Source: Clavelina lepadiformis (taxonomy: Eukaryota > Chordata > Ascidiacea > Aplousobranchia > Clavelinidae). From it: 64,000 nt of DNA. The stretch covers positions 6,455,501 through 6,519,500 of the forward strand of contig NC_135245.1 in NCBI RefSeq assembly GCF_947623445.1. The letters are read 5' to 3'. Shown one piece after another: positions 36,172 through 50,800 of the stretch (its first letter is position 1; each line of letters begins with the position of its first letter). The notes beneath the pieces were generated by a model. It was not told where the DNA came from. It was given only the letters and a program-made list of their open reading frames with translations, and did not search any database. The translations under genes and the position numbers were made by a program.

Positions 36172-39100
36172 AATAACACTCAAACATTTAATGTTAGATA
36201 GGTTTTCATGCGCACACTGGCGATTTAGAAATGAACAACATTCACAACCATGAACAGGTATGGATGTGACAACTTTTCATTAAATCTATTTCACACAAAT
36301 TGCAAGGAATTAATGAATGAAGCTAAATCATTCTTTGGCCAAAGGCCTACGTTCTTGAATTTTCTCCAGTCAAAATCAACCAATCGCTAGGTGTCACTAA
36401 AGCAAGGTATGAAAGAATTGTAGGTTAAGTTTTTTTCTTTTTCGTTGAGGACTTATAATTGATTCAAATGATACGCACGCTCCACCACTTTTTGCCACTT
36501 AATCAATTTCCGTAATATGTAATACAAAATAGATCAATGATAGCTTAATCATTACGTTTTATTTTATGTTGTATTGTGTATAACATCGCGCCTTCATGAA
36601 TTTTTCGTTTCTTATCAGATATGTAGTTCATTATTTCAAAAATGATTATAAATAATAATTAATCAATCACAAAGGCCATGCATTTTTTGGTTACTATTCA
36701 TGGGCAAGACAGCAGTTTAAGGTCACAGCAGAAAGAGAAATTGGTTGCAATTTATTTTCAATTACTTAACCTCAACAAAATTTAGCCCAAACAAAATGAC
36801 GTTATTATAAATCCTTTTTCTACAGCGCCATTTACAAACAATGGAATTTAACTCTCGTTTCGATAGTGATTGTAAATCGACGTATAGTGGGGACATTTGC
36901 GGTCGTCGGCTTGACATCGATCCCGTGACGAATCCAGACGTCGCGCAAACGAGCGACAGTTCCTTTACGACACGCAAGCAAATAAACTTAAGTGTTATTC
37001 ACATAGATTTTTTTATAGGTTTGCGATTTATACAAGTATTCGCTCGCACAAACACAGACAAAGCATACAAAAAGAATCGATTAAGTGTTTAAACACAAAG
37101 TAGGGAGTGGAGCAACGGTTTATTGACAGATCTAATAAACCTTCCGAGCTAATTTTCCCTCTATAGTTTTGGTCATAATATAACGAGTCTTTTTATTACC
37201 TGATAAATGACTTAAAATTATTTCACACAATAAAAATGTGCAACAAAAACATTTTCAACGAAACCAGAAATAGTAAAGTGTTTTGCCCTAAATTGCAGTA
37301 TTACACAAAGAACCACTTAAATCTCACGCATAAAGTAGATGAACAAGTAAATGCACATAGCAAATTACATTGTTAAAGTATGATTACCTAAGGCACCAAT
37401 CATATAGTCGTTAATTTGCTAAACCCATAGAAATCGATCTCCGTTTACTAAACATTCATGTGCCTATTGTTATAAGCTTCGTTTAACTTTAAACATTCTT
37501 AAACCGTATAAGTAATAAGGCATTTAATTTACCGTGTCACGACTAATTTTGTTGCGATTACCGCATCATTTTTTACAAGCTCACCCCGAAACGTAGCGAA
37601 GCGTTACTGATGCCAAGCAGCGTTTACTTTCTTTTGGTTACCTCGGGCAAGGCTCGTGCAAGCTTGTATAAATGACAGCAGGATAAAACGCTTTTAGAGG
37701 TTCGGTGCTATTTTAAGACATGCGGGCTGCGGCAGCTTGTAAGCAATATAGGGGTTTACAAATAAGTGAAGATGCCTACGATAATGAAAGTAAAATGAAG
37801 ATTAATCAGATGTTCAGTAAATGTTTCGAATTTGGTAGTCTGGTAGTGGTAAAGGATAAACAGGATCATTTATCATAACCTTTGTGTTGTGAAAATATTC
37901 CTACAACTATCATCAGCATCAGTTTTGTGGTAGCTGGACTCAGGAAATACGTATTAATAACGCTTGGAGACTGTTTACGTCATATTAGGCATTCAATGCT
38001 GTTAGTGAGAGCAAACTTTTGTGAAAGCCTACCCAGCTTGCCAAAGTTAGCCTTACAAAGACAGCGTCGATGTCTCAAGCGATATAACAGGTGTTAGAAG
38101 GAAAGGAAATTGTGTCTGTCAAAAGTGGTCTACACAATATTGACGCAAATAATACAAGCGCTCTCCGCCACTATTGTCAGTTGCGTGACTAGGCTTTTGT
38201 TGAGGCGTCGTATTAACTTGCGACCGCGATTTTTGGCTTGTCAAGATCGCGGAGACAGATTGCTTGCAGCTGGTTATGGAATATTTGTTGATTTCGTGTA
38301 AACTGTAACACATCCGTCATGACCCGCTTGAGTTAGTCTGCGCTAAAAATTGGGGCAAGGTATGATAATTTTGTAAATTGTTTCGCATACGGTATTTTAA
38401 CCCAAGCGATTTTGTATCGTTGTGATTTGTGGCCATTGTGCATTTCGCAGTGTTTGCAGACAATCGTTGATGGACTAAAATAACTTGGACACAGTAAGAA
38501 CACACACTTTCATAGGAAATGGTCTAATATGGGTTAAATTAGAACGAACAAACACAAGAAAAACTTCAACTGAACCACGACGCAGCTTAATATCATAATA
38601 AATAATTTTTAAACAAAATAGTTTCAATCATTAACTAAATGTTTTGTCCGTCTCTGGCTTGGGTTAGACATGGTAAGGTAGCGCCCACATCTGCCATCAG
38701 ATTTGCAAAAAAGGAATAGATGAATTGGCGTTTAACTGTGATTAAATCCAGTTTTTTATGTCGGATTGCATGACAGCAGCTCTCCTTAAATTTTATTTAA
38801 CCCATTAACTACTGTAGATTCGACACATGTGACCTTCCAATTTGATTGTAAGCCCGCAACTTTAACGTATGGTATATAGTGTAATTAATCTACTATGTCG
38901 CTTTTACGATTATATCGTCCCTACTCGACAGAACAAGATGCCCTATTTTTTATCACACTAGCTTTGCAAAACTTAAAAACATTTAAACTGCAAACATTTC
39001 CTACATAGAAGTACATATCTGGATTTACGGCAAACACATGACAGAAGGACACAGTACAAGGTGAGGATTGGTTGTTTTGCCTTCTTGGCTATAAGTTCTC

Positions 39101-42100
39101 TGTTGTTACAATAAGAACTAGTAAAGGAGAAAAAGCAGTTTTGCAGAACCGCTGCAAACCCGCATGGCAAAACATTTTCCCGTAAAACTTAATCTTTAAC
39201 TTTTATTGATGGGCAAATTGCTGTTCTTTGTTAGACTTTGTTTACCAGCGCAGCTATGTGAGAATAAGTGATAAATTTGGAAAAGGTAACACCAACGATG
39301 TTTAAAACGTTACCTGAGATGTTTAACAGCTCGAATTGACCACCATAAATATTTTCTAAACCACATGTTAGCACGTAAAAATGCTATCAATCAGGCTTTT
39401 GTGTCAATCACTGAGTGGTGTGCGGTATTAGAGCCAACAAGCAAATTCGAATACCTCCCTGTATGCAAAGGAAGGTGTTGTTTGAAAAACTTTCTAATTT
39501 TGCAGTTTAGAGACTTTAACATTAAGGGTCCTTGAACATGTTTGACCCGTAAATGGGTCTACAGGCGCTGGCCTTTGCCGACTAAACTAAACGGGAAGCA
39601 GAATTTTGTTTCTTTAGCAAACCATATTGTAAATTGTCAACAAGCCACATTCCTTCAATACAAGTTTTACCCCACATATTCCTGTAGCTATTAGCTGCTG
39701 AAATTCTGAAAAAAAATGTTTTAGTATCCCGAAACACGATTGTCAACAGCCGGACACGGCATTTAAACTGACTCGCACGCACTTCTATTATGACGTATAG
39801 ACCGACTTTTGACCGACCATACATAGTGCAAAATTTGCGTTTTCTGCGTGGGACCATTAATTGCTTTTCCGACTTTTGTTTAAAGAAACATGGCAATACC
39901 GACCTAACACGACTGGATAATAAAATTGATTTTGATGAAGACGCTTCCTCTGCGTACTCACGGCAGATTCAGTCAGCTTATAATTATATTAGAGCTTTGT
40001 ACTTTATTTCGTATACGCCTTCCCAAATATGGAGCGTCTATATTGGTAGCGATTTGGTTGGTATCTGTCTTAAAAAAGAACTTAAACATAGTTAAAAAAG
40101 TAATTAGTTATATATTAGGAGACATATAACTATATAATGTATATAATGTCTATACTTCGTTTAAATTTAGTTCGTTTGAACACTTCGTTCTAGAATCTAG
40201 ATGAACTTAGCAAAGCTAGTAACGGGATATCAAGCAGATATCACACACCGTTACATTCCATTCGCGCCAATGAAAGAGGTCATTAGTAACGTCCTTGGTA
40301 GTGAAAGTATATACCAGGTACGCAAAACGCAAGCGATAGGCTCACACTGCCCTACGTACCAGCATAACACGGCCGGTCGCGCTTTGGTTGCGAACTTACC
40401 GTAGTTTAGAAGTGTACCGAACAATATTGGTTCAAACTTTACTCGGGTCTGTTCTTGTTTTCACGGTAATCAAGGTAAAGACCTTTTCGTTCGCAGCCAG
40501 CATAATCTTGTCAGAATCTTCAGAGTATTATTAAGTTCTACGTAATGTTACCAAAAGGCGGCATGCCAGAGCAGATCGGCAGACATATAAGCAGCTTTGT
40601 GAGCGAAGTTTTCATATTTAGTAGCCTGTAGCGCATCTGCGAGATACGACTGTGAAAGACACCAAATCGTTTGTTTCGTAGTAAACAAAAGCAAGAAAAG
40701 ACCCCTTCATAGTGCATGCCTGGTGACTCATAGTAAGCGAACAGCTGGATCGCTAAATTTACATTTCTTAGCTTAAAAGTTGAGATTTAATGGAAAAACT
40801 TAACTTCTTGAAAGTTGGTCAGACTTGATGAGATAATAATTGGGCGATGACGACAGGTTACGCAACAGGCCAGTGGGGGTGACCTGTTCGTGTCAATAAA
40901 CTTTCGATCGATTGTTCTAGTTGAATTATAATTGTTATTGCAAAGAGTAATATTTGTCTAAAAAAGTGTTCAAAACAAAAATTAAAATAAAGTCAGCCGT
41001 ACAAGTGAGCATAACATATCTGTTATCCCATACCAACAAATCGGAAAGTAGCCACTGTTGAATACATTAATGTAGAAAAAATAGTTTATGGCTTGGATTT
41101 TGCTTTTTGAGGCGTCTTATTGTTGTACACCTCGTTTGCAAACATGTTTGAATTTGTACATAGCGTGTATCTTTCACGATTTTAACGTCGTTAGCGCTGT
41201 TTTTCACACGTTTTAAAACTGAGTTCTGTCAAAGAAACCTGAATTTTAGGGAATTATTGAAGTAGATGTCCCGAAATAGTTGTTCGTATCATACGTCACA
41301 ATACAGTGTTGACGTCATTACACGTAAAAACGTAAACCCTTGAACGATAACGGGGCAAGACGTTTTAACCCATGGATCATCGAATAGGGAAACGTGCTAA
41401 ACGATCAATTGAATTTAGAGAAACTAATATCACGTTGCTTACGTAATCATTCCATTATGATTAGTTCTTTATCTTTTGATAGACGAAATGAACATTTTTT
41501 CTGTAGCCGCGTAGCATTAAAGTTACAGGTTTAATTGCTGAAGAAAACTTTATTAGCGTTTGTTGTGAAACGGAGTGCGACTGAAGAAAAACTTAATATA
41601 AAAATCCGCAGATTTTTGCGGTATGTTACGTCTACGATACCTTCGTTAAAGCCTTATTGATTAATTAACCTGTCTAGCGGCGAGAGTAATTAATGTGGAC
41701 ATGTTGTTTTCGCCTGAAGCTGGAGTCTGCATTAGACTATCGCAATGGCCTAGGTCCTAGCAAAGTGCTTATCCAAAAGACTTTCTGTTAGTGTTATGTT
41801 CAAAACCACAAATAATAAGACAAAATTCCACCAAACGCTTAAACTTTCGTTAATGTATAAATTGAACTTCCATTAGAGTGTTTGGCAGTCAAGTATAATT
41901 AAAACATCTTTAAAAAGCTAGATGCTGCAAGGAATTATTTCAAAAATTAAACAAACTATAAATCACTTGACAGAATATAGACACAAATACAGATTATAAT
42001 CAGTTAGGCCTACATAATCAAATTGCCTGCATGGGAAAGCTAGATTCAACGGGAAATTTGTCATTTTATTACAATAATATGATAATATTTTAACAAAGGG

Positions 42101-44803
42101 ATTGCTTCCGTTTCGAACTTCAAAACAGTTTTAACTTCAGTGATATAAGGGATCAGTGCAAATAAAATCTATCATCTGCCGAGGTTGCCACCTTTAAGTT
42201 AGAGTAACAGTTAGAGCCAGACAATAATGAAAATATTCAACTGATATCTGCGATGACGACAGAAGATATGTTTGTTACGATATATTACGCATTGACAGCA
42301 ACTTCTGATATAATTTGTTGTATACCGCGTAGTCATGAGCGAGTAGAAAATTATCTTTCAAGGTTGAAGTCAGTGTAAATCAGGAGATACTCTGTTATGA
42401 TATAAGCACAATTATGACAACATAAAGATATGCTGTATGCGAAGAACAGTGCTCTATACTAAACAGGTAAGATCAATATTTAGAGTGGAAATAGATGCAC
42501 CAATTGTCCGTCAGTAACAAAAGAAAGAAAGCTTAAGTGAAAAAATCCGTTCTCTTGAAATTATAAAGAGGAAAGTTCAGGAAAAACGGCCAGTGCTTAT
42601 TTTACTCGGCAGTGTTAGTCTGTCTGGCAATACCTTGTTTTAACTTCATTCATGTTAGCAGATACTGTAGTAGCAGAAATAGACTATATGCCTTATGCAG
42701 ATGAAAAATGCTGAAAACAGACCCTATGTTAAACTGGCTAACAGTGGAAAAAGTGCAGCTTGCAGATTGCCATAAACACTAGACAGTCATTTTTCGTGGA
42801 TTGTTATAAACGAAAAAGAATATCTGGTCCCTGTTATGTTATCAAACTGCTGTTTGGAGAATAGTCACCATAAAGAGATCAACATCTCTTTGCTTTTTCA
42901 AAATAGTGATGGCTTTTGCCAAAGTAGAGTTTAGAGTTACCGCTTTAAAAACCCAATTGCAAAGATAAGATAAAACAAACAAGTACATCAGCACCATGCG
43001 TGCAAAGCCAAGTGTGCGAACAAGCATTATAAAACCGACGTTGACATTTCCAACGAATCAAAATATAGTGAAAATAACGGAGTGATGTGTCCACTTTTAA
43101 ATCAAACGACCACCATAACTCTGGCAGCTATATACTCACAAGAAAATTACTTTTGTTGTTAGTTTTGACGTGATTTGGTCGGGTTAAATTATAGCTCGTC
43201 AATAGTGCAGGTGACCAAAATGCTTCAGCCACTTTTGCAAAACGTGATCAAAAAATGCAGTAATTAGAAAAGAGTTTTAAAATGTGCTCGAAGCTGACAC
43301 AAACGATACAATTATAAATATTTACTTTTAATTCTCTCGCCTATAGTCGCCTTGAGAGTAAAAATCCACACTGCGGTAAAGCGATGCGGTATCTAAACAC
43401 AGGAGAGATTTTCTGCTTTGAAAGTGTTCTTGCTGTATAATCCGTACCAGCATAAGCCGAGCAGAAAACGCATATTTTTAGGTTATTTTTCAGCTTGTAC
43501 CAGCGTGCAACTATGAGTTTGAGTAAGGCTGTAATCGCCGCGAAGTAGTAATTTTGAAGCAATTTAGCTCGTAAAGCACATAAAGTTTCGCAGAAGCAAA
43601 TCTGTTGGCACATAGAAAATTTTGAATGACTCGAAAGGAGAATTGTCACGATCAAAGACCCTACACAAACATTTACGCTTCGCTGGACCTTAGGACTGGA
43701 TATATTAAAAATACGTAGGCGTTGGATTACACATTATATTGAAAGGAATACGTTCTACCTATCAAGTGATCCTGTTTGATATGAAATTGGCGATCTGTCT
43801 GTTAAAAGATTAAGAACAATTGAAAATAAAACATACTCATAAAAGCTAGTTTATTACTTCGGCGCGCCAAACCCAAACAAGCTGATTTACAGTCTTCCGA
43901 CCGCGGCGACGCGATATTGTGAGCCCGATTGCCGGATCAGAAACGGGAGATTGTCCGTAAATGAAGTCATATTATCTGCTGAAAAATTCAACCATACCAG
44001 ACACAACGAGTGCCACTTTTATTCGGAGTCTGTCCGTTAGAGAAATTCTCCAAGTTATTAAAGTTTGTCAGCGGATTGTAAAATTTATTGCAAAATTGAA
44101 ATTAATTTTCAAGCGTATTGTTATTCTAAAAGGGCTTCGCTTTTGTTTAGGTTATATTGAGCTGTAAAACTAGTAAATTTGCCTTTATTATGTGGAGCCG
44201 GTTCGGCTATGTTAAGTTATACGCATTTTTCCAAGCGACCTTGTATATTTAAGACAACGGTTTCAGTATAGCTTTGCAAGTCGGCATGAAAAATGAGATT
44301 GGTTTTCAAACACTCGGTAACTCTAGAATGAAAATTTTAAATCAAGAAATCGATTCTTTAAATAGATAAAATCAGCAGCTTGATCGGATCAGAAAAAGCG
44401 TGCTAAGTCTACCAAGTTGAAGCGTCTCGTGTTACGGCGTTGTGTATTTTGGCCTCCGATCTTGAAGCACCGCAAGATGTCCAAGCAAAGTCTTTCAAAA
44501 AACACTTTAAATTCAAGTACCAGTTTCATCAGAACAAGTGGGCGGATAAACTATTTATGTTTCACAAAACTTTAGGCAATTGAAAAACAACGTTTTTGCA
44601 AATATTAAGTATTATTACCATGGAGGTATAGGGGATGTAAAGATATATTAATGAACTTTGTTTGTTTCCTATTTTAAATAAACACATCATGAATCTATTC
44701 TTTTTTCCAGGAAATTTCATACATGGGTTGTGCTTTTGCTTTATAAACGGCAAGTTTTACAAAAATTTGACAGATATATGTAAGTTACTTTCTTGGCTTC
44801 GCA
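36172..44803. other. 8.6-kb region with no recognisable gene
   Basis: No open frame here has domain resemblance, splice-linked neighbours or biased composition. A CpG-richer patch occurs at about 43860-43945 (contains GGCGCGCC and ACCGCGGCGACGCG), 0.9 kb before the RERG-like ATG, and may be part of its promoter or 5' UTR. Otherwise I see nothing beyond AT-rich unique-looking DNA. Confidence 0.45.
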
Positions 44804-47800
44804 ATGTTTCGATCGACTTCAGCCAATCACATACGTCTGATGGTCATCGGCGAAGAAGGCGTTGGCAAGTCAGGTGAGCGATTTCTTTTGTTTTAAGAAA
44901 ACGCTTGTGGTCAATTTGATACCAATATACTTGCTATACAAAGTATCACAGGTTATGTAAACCTAAAATTCCTGACTGCTGCTAATGAGAGATTGGTATT
45001 TCTTTGAAAGCTTTACAACTATGGCTGCCAGCATGACCAACAAATGCAATAAAAATAATTCTCTAGCAACATATAGTAAAATTACTACACGGAAAGATAG
45101 ATAGATAGATGGAGCCGGGGTGTCATTTTTTCTTGGAATCTGTTTTATTTTTTTAGCCCGTGAACGGAGTACATATGTATCAAAGTGCATCATATATAAC
45201 ACGTGTCTACACAATCAATGTCCCCTTATGCTGAAAAACTTGTAGGTAGTACCGATCGCGTCAATGTTTGTATTCATGTTTGAATTTCAAACACTCTAAG
45301 TTTTGTGGCAGCACTTCCAAGCCGGCAAAACATTTCTCGACAGCAGGTGCATTTATATACAACATAATGGAGGTTTTGGGCCTATGAAAGGGAACACATT
45401 TTTAGCAGAAGTTATTTTCTTACCGTTCTTCTGCTGATTCATTAGTCATTGAGCATGTTCGGAATGTAGGTTAAAGCAAATGCTAACGCGGGATTAATAT
45501 TCACCCAAAAAGCGCAACCAAATTCGACTTGTCCGTCGTAAAAAAAGATTGAATAAAATAGCTCTGGATCGCCTCGTAATTACACGCTTTGATCGGATTA
45601 AAGTGCTTGTTAATTTTTTTATTTTCTGCTATAGCAGAGTATATTTTTGTTTGGAGAAATAGTCTTTAGTATAGGTCGAATTTTATCGGATCAATACGGT
45701 CCAAGACTTTAATATCAGGTTTCTTTGTGGAAGAAGTGCAATCCTATTTTAAGATTGGAATTAGTATGGAATGCATTTCTAAGAATAGTATCAATTTAAA
45801 CAATAAACCCCAAATTTTTGTATATATCCTGGTCTTTGAAAGCGCGAATTTCACCTGTATTTAGCGGCAAAGCACAGGCCAAGTTAAAGCTATAGGCTTA
45901 TAGCTAGCACCATGAACTCAGGTTTTACGCTGTGGTGCATGATGACGTAACGGAGGTTAAGTTTTTAAAAAGCACGTTTTGTTGATGTAGCAAGTGCTGA
46001 CTTTGCGAATTAACTGCAATTCAACAGTATCAAATAAAACGCGGATCCCATTTCTCCATAAACAAAGGCATTACAATTTTCGTGACTTGGATTACATACA
46101 ACACCATAATCTCATTCTGTTGTGACTTTGGCAATATTTACGAAAAATGTTCATGCTGAAATAACGATTGATTGGATTCAGTCTATGGATTACTGTCATG
46201 GGTAGAAATCCCATCACTGTTGTACATTTATTAACTTAAGTATTGACACACGGCACTAACTTAGATTTGATTTTAATCCTACGCGTGCATCTGCCCCATT
46301 GCATTATTTTCTAAATCACAAGGGAAAGGTCTGATCTTATATGATTGATATTGCTGCGCAGTGTATATATACCGGTACCTATTCACACACTCGTTTCCAT
46401 GACAACAGCACGACAAAGTGCATTGCGGCACACTTGAAATGTTTGCATAACCGACTGGTATTGGAACAGGAGATAGCTTACCTCTCGTCGATCGCATAAA
46501 CGATAAGAATCTTAATTTCTTCTTGCTAAAAATGGGCGTTGTCTCTCTAGATAAGCACGCGACCATCTCCAGGATCCTGTCGTCATTGGCATTGAAAGCG
46601 AACTTTTCACCCTTTTGCTTACGACGGTATTTTGTTTACTTTTACGAACAACTTATATCAAAAGTGACAAATCGTTGTAACGTTTGCCTAATGTCTAACC
46701 TAACATCGATGTGTAGACGTACTAGACTTTTAAGGCCAAGGAGATAATTTTCCGGATATAAAAATGGCTTATCGTAGGAATCCGTAATCGAGTGTTAGCC
46801 AAGATAAGATTTATTAGCTGTCAAATGCACTGGCTAATAGATCGATAGTTTCCAAACGGACTTGGATCATAATACATTTTGTCGTTCACATCAAAGTTAT
46901 TTGAGTGCCGCCTGCAAGTCTCTTGATAAACCGTAAAATTATATAGGATACGCTTTGCCACACTGCATCGCTATCGGTTAATCCGCTGATGACAGCGCTT
47001 GCCAACCGCAGCCAAGCTTGTTACAGCCTAGCACACCTGGTTGTATCAGATGCGATTAAACCAAGCGACTAAAATCGTGATTGTGACCGAAAAATACTTG
47101 CAGCCCGTTAAGCGTCTTGTCAATGCGGTTTTTTTCAAACTCTTTATTTAGTTTTATGCTTACGTTTTTTGCGACACTATAATCACACGCGTTTTCACTA
47201 TTTACCTATATTTATATTATGAAAAATATTTTTACAATTCCTGTTCGTTGCAAATATGTAATGCAACTGTAATTTGCGACACACGTGTTTTCAGAGTTTT
47301 ATTGCTCGTTTAACGATGGAGGTTTAGAGAAGACGGCAATTGTTGCTTACAGAAATCGACGTTCCTGTAATTCGCGCTGTAATTTCGAGTAAGAGATTTT
47401 TATCGTTACAGAATCTAAGACAATATATCACAGCAAACTACATACAAGTTTGTTTGGGCTCGTTATAAATCCTGTCTTCAAGACAGCGATTGATTATATT
47501 TTGGAAAGGCGAGGCCTGTTCTTGTAACCATCACTTTCGTTTGGTCGGATGAGATAAAAGGGCATAAATGGGATTTAGATTTACTTTTAAATGACAAATG
47601 GGTCAGCTAAAAGGCACGCGCTTCCTTATTACCATGACATGACGATCTTAAATCTGTACTGTGAGGTTGCATAATCGTATGGCAACGTCAAGCGTCAACG
47701 AGAAAGGGTTCAATTCTTTGAAAGTGACGTGTTTCCAAAAAGCGTATTTAGAAAGCAAATGTTTGCAATTGGCTTTTATGTTAATTGTTTGATGTTCCGA

Positions 47801-50800
47801 TAATAACTCGAAATCTCTGATCTCTGAAACCCTACGAATAACATATTCATCATTATACATTGATTTATACAGCTTTGAGCAACTTATTAAGACGCTCAGG
47901 CTCTGTCGATAGGGGTAATGTCCTCATTCCCGGTATACCCCATACTACTTTATAAGCTCCATTGAATGCTTTTTAATCCTATTACTAATCTATGCAAACA
48001 AGCTAACCGGTTTTGCTGTGTTTTTCCTGCTGTTCAAGTCACAAACCGTGACGTAGCCCCTGGTACGTAACAATGGGTCAATGGTTTTAATGACGTAAAT
48101 GAGAAGCGCTTGAACATTTCTCGGGAAGAAATTATCCAAAAATATTTCCACGCCCAAGGAATTTCTATACATAATGCTTTCTCGTCTATATGGTTGTGAC
48201 ACTTTGTCTACAGTGTTTGACGTCAGCACAACTGCAGTTTTTCAACTATTGCAAACAACAAACTATTTTTTAACCAAATGAGGACTTTTAGTTGAATGAA
48301 AAAGTGCACGATAGTTTACTTTTGTCAACCTGTACAAATATCATAGAAATTTACGGTTGCTTGTTTTTCAGCTCTCGTGGTCAAATACCTTACCGGGAGA
48401 TTTATATGGGAATATCAATCCGATTTTGGTACGTGTAAGTTGGATAAAGATCATATGAGATTTGTGGTGTAACTTGTACATTGTGGCATTACATATTGCT
48501 ACCTCAAATGTAGTTATTTTCCAGGCTTGTTGAACTGTGTCGTTTTTGGCGCCACGTTCGTCGCATGTAAATTCATAAGGTCATATGACAATAAACCTGA
48601 CATATGACGGTGCTTGATGTATTACCTCATGCCCTTTTAAACAGCAATGATATCTCGGTCGGATCTTTCATAAGATGTTTCATACAACGTGCGAAGTTTG
48701 AGTAAAAATGCGCATTAGGGCCGAAGTTGTGTCATTGGCTATTGCGGCCCTTGGGCGAGGTTTACACGAACGACTATTTTCTTACGCTATCTCGTTTTTA
48801 GTCAAATTTGTTTATTATAAGACAAAACGCAGTTTACAAAAAACTTTTTCGAACGTTAATTGTAATTTCACGGGAAGTACTTGTGGGTATATTTAGTGCT
48901 ATTAGCTGCATTATTTATCAGACGACCGTATTTATCTGACTGGAATTCGACCTCTTTTGCTGAATTTCCATATTAATCTCGGTCAACGTCGTGCATTCAA
49001 TTATATACTCAGTTATTTTGCCATCAGTTTTGAATTAAATGATTAAACAGAGCATTTCAACCGAAAATGTACATACAACATAAGAAAAAGGAGGAAAACA
49101 AGCAATAACTGATTTGTAAATACTTAAAGCATGTAGATCACCAAAACAGCTGGCGTATGAGTTTAACCATAAACATTTAACTGTATAGGATTACTTACTA
49201 CCTTGCCACCTAAAACTAACGCTTGTAAATTAGCCAGTAAAAGTTGATTTTGCAAAGGTATCGAACTGGTTTAGTGGCTTAGCCGCATTTATCAGGTTAC
49301 CAATGATGTGTAACGCGAGATCAATTGGAAACAAATTGCTGTAAAATAGTGCTGGAAAGTTATGCCATGAATAGTATATAACCTTACCAAGTTAAAAAAA
49401 ATATGAATAACTAATTTTTATTCAATGCATAATAAATTATTATTTTTTCATCAAGTTTGTAAAGAAGTTTGGTAAAAATATCCAAAAAATACCGTAAGAC
49501 ATATATGCCTTAGTTTTATTTTTTTTTTAAATCGAGTCACGGGCAAGTTCCTTTCGGAAAGTTTTTAAGAATTATGCATCTCCAAATTGCTTAGAAATAA
49601 CGTCGATTTGTCAATTCAAACATCATCAGGTTACTTTATACGTTTTCACTTCACGTCACAAAAGTACAAATATAAACGGTCGCTTTGTGCTGGTTGTAAT
49701 TTCGCTTAGACCTTTGTCGTTCGCAAATCTCTGCACTTGTGGGGAACGTGGGTCCTTACGTTGTTTTTCAACTTTGAGACATGGTTATTCAGCAAACGCA
49801 ACTAAACGCGGTGAATCACAAACTAAACAAAACGACGGCAATTTAAATGGATTTTAAAAAGCTTAACCTGAACGTTTAGTCACTCTTGCTTGATATTCAT
49901 CGGGCAGATTACCCCAGAGTAATTGCAGTCGTGCGATAATGTTGGTTTAAATACTACCCTTTAAATTTTTCGGACATTAAGATCAGCGATTTCCAGTTAC
50001 TTGCAAAAAATGTTTACGTATGAACAGAAGCTGACGGAAGGAAACGCTTTGTAGTACCAGTGAGTTCCATTTTCATTAATTGTCCTGTCAGGTTTGACGT
50101 CATTTTTCAGCAAAGTTCATGTACCATCTGCTGCATGAATTTATTTACATTACAATATCGACATACGTTCTTCTGGAATATTCTCCCTCGGTTGTTGATG
50201 TGCCAACTCATTATAGCGCAGTTAACAAGATCTACAGTTATCAAAAATCAGCAGCTAATAGTAACAAACCACAAAGCGCTTCCTCCGTTTCAGAGATGTG
50301 ATTAGGATAGCCGTGAAACATTTTTATCAAAAACTGTGGCTTATCGACACACCAGCTATATGCCTTGATTGATGCGGATAGTATGTCAAAGATCATTTCT
50401 ATACCACCGCAGGTTAGACATACAAGCAGATGCCATTTAAGTTATCCTGCATCCCACAAGGTTTTATGTTGAGCCAAAGTTTGATGAAAGTACTCACACT
50501 TTTTTGTTTTTTATAATTCTCACGTTTTAATTATAGCTCTGTGCCTCAACCTTTTGCTCAAGTTCAGAAATGTCTTTGTAAACATCAAATCGGTTTGGAT
50601 ATTTTAACCAAATATGAACTTGACGTCAAATTGTGGTTATTTGGTCGACTTGTATGGTTATGTTCAAAACGTCTGCGAAATGAAACTAACAACAGATATG
50701 CGAATCAACTAAACGGCGGGCGCATTCATTGTACTAATTGTTACATCTTTCTTGAATCCATGACTGATAAATTACGTTCCTTAAGTAGGCCTGACAGCGC

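Noticed and set aside
36841..40404. Several 60-100-codon open frames on both strands
   Set aside because: Length expected by chance at this composition, and no domain, splice or conservation evidence within the window.
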